This document shows, in pieces, positions 59,627 through 64,000 of a stretch of DNA of 64,000 nt. Positions within the stretch are counted from its first letter, which is position 1. Each line of letters begins with the position of its first letter. The DNA comes from Actinomycetota bacterium (lineage in GTDB: Bacteria > Actinomycetota > Actinomycetes > Streptosporangiales > Streptosporangiaceae), in contig JAJPIV010000080.1 of assembly GCA_021324595.1 (NCBI GenBank), forward strand, positions 38,649-102,648, read 5' to 3'. The notes beneath the pieces were generated by a model, which was given only the letters and a program-made list of their open reading frames with translations, ran no database searches and was not told the origin of the DNA. The position numbers and the translations under genes are program-made.

Positions 59627-61794
59627 GGCAGGTCGTTCAGCCGCTCGCGGGCGGGCCGGTCCGGGTGCTCGACGTGCCACGGCCGGTTCCGGCGCCGACG
59701 GAGGTGCTCGTGCGCACCCTCGCCTCGGTGCTGTCGCCGGGCACGGAGAGCGCGGTCACCGCCCTGGCCCGCTCCGGCCTGGTCGCCAAGGCCCGGGCCA
59801 GGCCGGACCTGGCCCGGCAGGTCGTCCGCAGGGCGCGGGCCGACGGGGTCGCCGCGGCCGTGGGCGCGGTGCGGAGCAGGCTCGCCGGCGACATCCCGCT
59901 CGGCTACTCGGCGGCGGGCGAGGTGATCGAGGTCGGCGCCGCGGTGACCGGGATCCGGCCCGGCCAGGTCGTCGCGACGGCGGGGGCGGGCAAGGCGAAT
60001 CACGCCGAGTACCAGGCGGTCCCGGGCCTGCTGTGCGCCGTGGTGCCCGACGGCGTGCCGCCCGGCGACGCCGCGTTCGCCACCCTTGCCGCGATACCGC
60101 TGCATGCCCTGCGGCTGGCCGGGGTGGGCCCGGGGTCGAAGGTGGTGGTGATCGGCCTGGGCCTGATCGGCCAGCTCGCGGCCCGGCTCGCGATGGCGGC
60201 GGGATGCGACGTGGCCGGGATCGACCCGGCCGGGCACGCCCGGGACGCCGCGCGCGGCTCCGGGGTGCTGGCGCTGGAGGAGTCAGGCGAGGCGACTACG
60301 CAGCGGGTGCTCGCCTGGTCCCGGGGCCGGGGGGCCGACGCGGTGCTGGTGTGCGCGGCGACCCCCTCGGCGGACCCGGTCGCCCGGGCGCCCGGGCTCT
60401 GCCGGGACCGGGCCAGCGTGGTGATCGTCGGCGACGTGGGCCTGCGGCTGGACCGGGCGCCGTTCTACGCGCGCGAGCTGTCGCTGCTGTTCGCCCGGTC
60501 CTATGGACCGGGCCGGCATGAGCCGTCCTATGAGCAGTGGGGCGTGGACTACCCGCCCGGGCAGGTCCGCTGGACCGAGGGGCGGAACCTGGAGGCCGTG
60601 CTCGACCTGCTCGCGGTCGGCCGGCTCGCCGTCGCCGACCTGGTCACGCACCGGTTCCCGATCGAGGACGCGGCCCGCGCTTACGAGCTGATCGAGCGGC
60701 GCTCCGAGCCGTACCTGGCGATCAGCCTCAGCTACCCGGGGCCGCCGGCCGCCCCGCCTGCCCGGCCGGCGCCCGCGGCGCCTGCGGCCCCGCCGCCCGC
60801 GGCCGAAGCTGCGCTGCCCGCCGCGCGGCGGGCCGCCGGGCACGGCCCGATCCGCGCGCCCGGCGTCGGCTGGATCGGAGCGGGCTCGTTCTCCGGCCAG
60901 ACGCTGCTGCCGGCGTTCCGCGCCGCCCGGCTCACCAGCCTGGTGGCGGTGGCCTCGGCGAGCGGGCTGTCCGCGCGCTGCTTCGCCGAGCGGCACGGCT
61001 TCACCGCCGCCGTGAGCGGCGCGGGAGCGGTCATCGACCACCCCGAGGTGGATGTAGTGGTGGTCGCGACCCCGCATGACTCGCACGCCGAGCTCACGGC
61101 GCGGGCGCTGGCCGCCGGCCGGCACGTGTGGTGCGAGAAGCCGCTCGCGCTCAGCGCCGACGGGGTCGACTCGGTCGAGGCCGCGTGGCGGGCGTCGGGC
61201 AGGCAGCTCATGATCGGGTTCAACCGCCGCTGGTCGCCGGCCGTCCTGGCGGCCGCGCGCGCCCTCGCAGGCGTCCCGGGGCCGCGCTACGTGACTTACC
61301 GGGTCGCCGCCGGGCCGGTGCCGGCGGGCCACTGGTACCACGACCGGCGGCAGGGCGGGCGGCTGCTCGGCGAGGTGTGTCACTTCGTCGACACGGCGCA
61401 GGCGCTGGCCGGGGAACCGGTCGCGCAGATCCGCGCCGTGCTCGGCGGCGACGACCGCGACGGCCACGGCGTTCCCGGGGCGGACGCGGCCGTGTGCGTC
61501 AGGTTCGCCGCCGGGTCGCTCGCGGTGATCTGCTACGGCAGCGCGCGGTTGCGCGACGGCAAGGAGCGGGTCGAGGTCATGGCCGGGCCGCACGCCCTGG
61601 TGATCGACGACTTCAGGTCCGCGCGCCTGGACGGCCGGGTGCTCTGGAGGGGGAGGCGGGACAAGGGTCACCGGGCGCAGGCCGCCGCGTTCGCCGCGGC
61701 GATCTCCGGAGGGGCCGCGCTGCCCACCGCCGACATGATCGCCACCATGCGCGCGACCATCGCCGCCGCGGATTCCGGGGTGCGCGGTGATTAA
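59623..61794 (+). CDS. Two-domain oxidoreductase: MDR dehydrogenase fused to Gfo/Idh/MocA
   Basis: A 723-aa fusion. Residues 1–~365 are a zinc-type medium-chain dehydrogenase/reductase (ASVLSPGTESAVTALAR, IPLGYSAAGEVIEVGA, VVVIGLGLIGQLAARLAM). A Pro/Ala linker (~370–410) leads to a Gfo/Idh/MocA domain (GVGWIGAGSFSGQTLLPAFR, VVVATPHDSHAELTARALAA, VWCEKPLALS, HFVDTAQALAGEP). Both domains bind NAD(P), suggesting sequential redox steps on a sugar. This bi-domain family is found next to heparinase II/III genes in polysaccharide loci, as here. Last gene of the operon, followed by a hairpin. Confidence 0.9.
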   Translation: MRQVVQPLAGGPVRVLDVPRPVPAPTEVLVRTLASVLSPGTESAVTALARSGLVAKARARPDLARQVVRRARADGVAAAVGAVRSRLAGDIPLGYSAAGEVIEVGAAVTGIRPGQVVATAGAGKANHAEYQAVPGLLCAVVPDGVPPGDAAFATLAAIPLHALRLAGVGPGSKVVVIGLGLIGQLAARLAMAAGCDVAGIDPAGHARDAARGSGVLALEESGEATTQRVLAWSRGRGADAVLVCAATPSADPVARAPGLCRDRASVVIVGDVGLRLDRAPFYARELSLLFARSYGPGRHEPSYEQWGVDYPPGQVRWTEGRNLEAVLDLLAVGRLAVADLVTHRFPIEDAARAYELIERRSEPYLAISLSYPGPPAAPPARPAPAAPAAPPPAAEAALPAARRAAGHGPIRAPGVGWIGAGSFSGQTLLPAFRAARLTSLVAVASASGLSARCFAERHGFTAAVSGAGAVIDHPEVDVVVVATPHDSHAELTARALAAGRHVWCEKPLALSADGVDSVEAAWRASGRQLMIGFNRRWSPAVLAAARALAGVPGPRYVTYRVAAGPVPAGHWYHDRRQGGRLLGEVCHFVDTAQALAGEPVAQIRAVLGGDDRDGHGVPGADAAVCVRFAAGSLAVICYGSARLRDGKERVEVMAGPHALVIDDFRSARLDGRVLWRGRRDKGHRAQAAAFAAAISGGAALPTADMIATMRATIAAADSGVRGD

Positions 61795-61811
61795 CCCTGA
61801 GAATTCAGGGT
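61794..61811 (+). terminator. Hairpin terminator after the polysaccharide operon
   Basis: ACCCTGA-GAAT-TCAGGGT: a perfect 7-bp stem starting at the last base of the TAA stop. There is no strong T-tract, but its position marks the operon end and the left limit of the decayed insertion sequence region. The gap 61812–61880 holds nothing else recognised. Confidence 0.65.
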
Positions 61812-61880
61812 GGTCTCTAGCGCGCTGGCGCGGCAAACGTGAGAAGTGCTCCTGACCTGGGAGGATATGGGTGCTGATTC

Positions 61881-61900
61881 TCAGACCTCCGGAAGTAGGT
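61881..61900 (+). repeat. Left terminal inverted repeat of the insertion sequence
   Basis: TCAGACCTCCGGAAGTAGGT; differs from the right repeat only at positions 6 and 17. The transposase start (61945) lies 44 bp inside. Confidence 0.85.
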
Positions 61901-61944
61901 GAGCCGCGGACCGTCTGGCCTGCCGTTTCCTTGATGCCCTTGTT

Positions 61945-64000
61945 ATGCGGAAACTGTTGAATTTACGGTTGGATGAGGGCATGACGCCGGCGGCCGCGGC
62001 CATCCTGGAGGGCATGCCCGGCCCCAGGCTCCTGCACCACGCGGACCGTGCCGGCACAACCTGGTTCCTGGCCGGATCGGCGCGGCTGGCCTGCTACCCG
62101 TCCGGGGACGCGGGGATGCGCAACGTCGCGGTGGCGGTACTGCGCCAGCTCGGGTTCGGCGGCCGGGCGGTCGCCGGGGTGATGGGGCTGACCGGGAATT
62201 ACGTCGCCACGCAGCATAACCGGGCGCTGCGGCGCCCGGGCCGCAGGCAGGCGAGCCGAAGGCGGAAGACGAGCCCGCGGCGCCTGAGCAGGAAGGCGAG
62301 ACCGAGGCCCGGACCGCGGCGCCCGGGCCCGCACCCTCGCCTGCCGGCGGCCTGGTCCCGGCGGGCGGGCGGGAGCGGTCGCCGGGCGCCGGGCTGGCCC
62401 GGGTCGCCGGCGGCGTGCTGCCCAGCCGGCATGCGGGGGTGATGCTGGCCCGCGCCTACCTGGACCGGATCGGCGCGGAGGCAATCCTGGCGGCCGGGCT
62501 GCCGCCCGGGCTGGCCCGGCCGCGGTATGACGACCTGGGGCTGCTGACTGCCACGTCGCTGGCGTTCGCGCTCGGGATGTCATCGGCGGAGGGGGCCGAG
62601 CACCTGATCCCGGCCCGGGCCGGGATCCTGGCTGGGGTCGGCCGGCTCCCCGGCCCCCGGACGCCGGGGCCCCGGCTGGCCGCGATCGCCGGGGCGTGCG
62701 GCCCGCTGGCCCTGCAGCGCCAGCTGGCCGCGGCGATGCTGGCCGTCGGCGCCCCGGGCCTGCACGCGTACTACGCCGGTGATCACTTCGTCCCCTGCGA
62801 GGGCGCCAGGCCCGTGGCTGGAACACCAAGCGCCGCCACGCCCAGCCCGGCCGCGCCGGCACCATGGTCGCCGGCTACCAGGGCCGGGCGGTGTGCCTCG
62901 CCGCCGGCGGGCCGTCCGGGCTTTCCGCCACCTTGCCGCCCGTCCTGGCCCAGCCGCGCCAGGTGCTCGGCGCGGAGGCGAAGATCATGCCCGGCTTGGA
63001 CCGGGGCGGCTCCTACCCGGTCGCCTTCCGCGCCATCCGCGAGCAGCGCGCCGACTGGGTCACCTGGCGGCGCGGCCCGCTCGCCCAGGTCACCGCCGCG
63101 CCGCGCCGGCACTGGGCCGCCCCCGGCGACGGCAGGCCCGCCGAAGTCCTCACCCTCGCCGATGAGAGCGCGGAGATCAAGGACAACGGCGAGGCCCGGC
63201 AGATCACCTTGTCCGAGGACGGCGTCCCGGTGCTGCAGGTGCTCACCAGCGACACCACCGCCCCGGCGGTGGCGCTGCTGGCCTGGCTGCGCTGCCGGTG
63301 GCGGATCGGGAACCTGTTCAAGTACCCGGAGTCCCGCTACGGCATCCACTGGCTGTGCGACTACCACGCCAGCCCCGAAGACGACGACCACCTGACCGCC
63401 ACCCCGACGCAAGGCCGCCCGCGCCCGGCAGCGCCAGGCCGAGGCGGCCCTGGCCGCCGCCGAGTGGGCGCTCGCCGCCGTGATCTCCGCCCCGGACCTT
63501 TCCGCCGCCGCCAAGAACAAGGCCGCCCCGGCCGCCGAGAACAAGATCACCAAGGCCAGGGACGCCGTCACCGCGGCGAAGGCGGCGCTCAAGCACACCC
63601 CCGCTAAGCTGCCCGCCAGCCAGGCCACCCCCGGCGCGCAGAAGGCCATCCTGGCCACCCGGCGCCGCTCCCTGCAGATGGTCCTGCGGCAGCTCGCCGC
63701 CGCCGCCGGGCACTGGCCCGGCAACCGGCTCAACGACTACCCGCGCGACCCCGGCGAATACCGGGCCATCACCCGCCGCCTGCTCCACCCCGGCGGCCAG
63801 ATCACCCGCACGCCCCCCGCGTGATCACCGCGACCCACGATCCGCCCGCCCCGCCCCGGATCACCCGCGCCCTCGCCCTGCCCCCCGAGCAGATCAACGC
63901 AACCCCGCCCCGCATGCCCGGCGACAGCCCCGCCCATCACCTACCAGCCCGCGGCACCGCCAATCTGACAACGATCAAGGACCGACTTCCGGAGATCTGA
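61945..64000 (+). pseudogene. Transposase pseudogene with at least four frame changes
   Basis: The pieces read in order as one DDE-type transposase. Frame 1 from ATG 61945 gives an HTH-like N-terminus (AVLRQLGFGGRAVAGVMGLT). Frame 3, from about 62225, gives a Pro/Glu linker, YDDLGLLTATSLAFALGMSS and YYAGDHFVPCEGARPVA. A shift near 62818 moves to frame 2: WNTKRRHAQPGRAG, KIMPGLDRGGSYPVAFRAIR, LRCRWRIGNLFKYPESRYGI. A shift near 63405 returns to frame 3: RKAARARQRQAEAALAAAEW to TGA 63824. Frame 2 from 63821 then ends TANLTTIKDRLPEI at 64000. Candidate catalytic acids are D in GDHF and D in GLDRGG; the WRIGN position, where an E is expected, reads G. Confidence 0.85.
63981..64000 (-). repeat. Right terminal inverted repeat of the insertion sequence
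   Basis: ACCGACTTCCGGAGATCTGA, ending at the last base of the window. The transposase's terminal TGA is the last three bases of the repeat. Confidence 0.85.

Larger units (their letters stand above)
61881..64000 (+). mobile_element. Degenerate insertion sequence with matching terminal inverted repeats
   Basis: Left end TCAGACCTCCGGAAGTAGGT (61881–61900) matches the reverse complement of the last 20 bases of the window (TCAGATCTCCGGAAGTCGGT) at 18 of 20 positions. The enclosed 2.1 kb carries one transposase-like reading frame broken into pieces. Target-site duplication cannot be tested because the right flank is outside the window. IS family not assigned; DDE-type chemistry is inferred from the transposase. 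Confidence 0.85.

Overview
The window is very GC-rich (tandem CGG/GCC codons almost everywhere). It carries actinobacterial hallmarks: groES–groEL1 with a His-rich GroEL tail behind a CIRCE box, a guaB/guaB3 pair, a DUF3052 gene, and many genes whose start codon lies 5–7 nt after a TANNNT box (leaderless transcription). Gene content and order (tsaD, groESL, guaB, guaB3, glpD, trpS, acyl-CoA mutase, nucleoside salvage) resemble Streptomyces and related mycelial Actinomycetota. Genus cannot be resolved from sequence alone.

Layout. 1–7.1 kb: end of rimI, tsaD, the groESL operon, a DUF429 gene, guaB and a metallophosphoesterase. 7.1–14.9 kb: guaB3, a 22-bp tandem repeat, a TetR regulator followed by a palindrome and a coupled pair of acyl-CoA dehydrogenases, glpD and trpS. 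15–24.2 kb: a D,D-carboxypeptidase, an acyl-CoA mutase large subunit, an M20 amidohydrolase, a PH-domain membrane protein, a GGCT-like protein, lpdA, DUF3052 and XdhC-like genes. 24.2–36.1 kb: a nucleoside uptake and salvage regulon. Its minus arm is a BMP lipoprotein, ABC ATPase, two permeases, PNP and a phosphopentomutase-type enzyme; its plus arm is a BlaI-like regulator, cdd, deoA and add.

36.4–61.8 kb is a large surface-polysaccharide locus of the Wzx/Wzy type. A minus-strand block (37.4–48.9 kb) holds glycosyltransferases, a flippase, a polymerase, a DegT aminotransferase, WbqC, a PIG-L deacetylase and methyltransferases. A plus-strand block (50.2–61.8 kb) holds a nucleotide-sugar 4,6-dehydratase, a BY-kinase/Wzz facing a LMW tyrosine phosphatase, a WecA-like initiating transferase, a glycosyltransferase, an epimerase, a heparinase II/III-like protein and a fused two-domain oxidoreductase. 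A sulfotransferase gene borders the locus. deoC, the last step of deoxynucleoside breakdown, sits inside this locus between the two blocks, 13 kb from add, so polysaccharide genes appear to have been inserted into the salvage regulon.

61.9–64.0 kb is a decayed insertion sequence. Its 20-bp terminal inverted repeats (18/20 matching) lie at 61881–61900 and at the exact window end, and its single transposase is broken by at least four frame changes.

How it works together: salvage genes import nucleosides and split them to bases and sugar phosphates. The polysaccharide genes make a lipid-linked repeat unit from nucleotide sugars, flip and polymerise it, and control chain length through a tyrosine kinase/phosphatase pair. 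No tRNA, rRNA, CRISPR array or replication origin was recognised.
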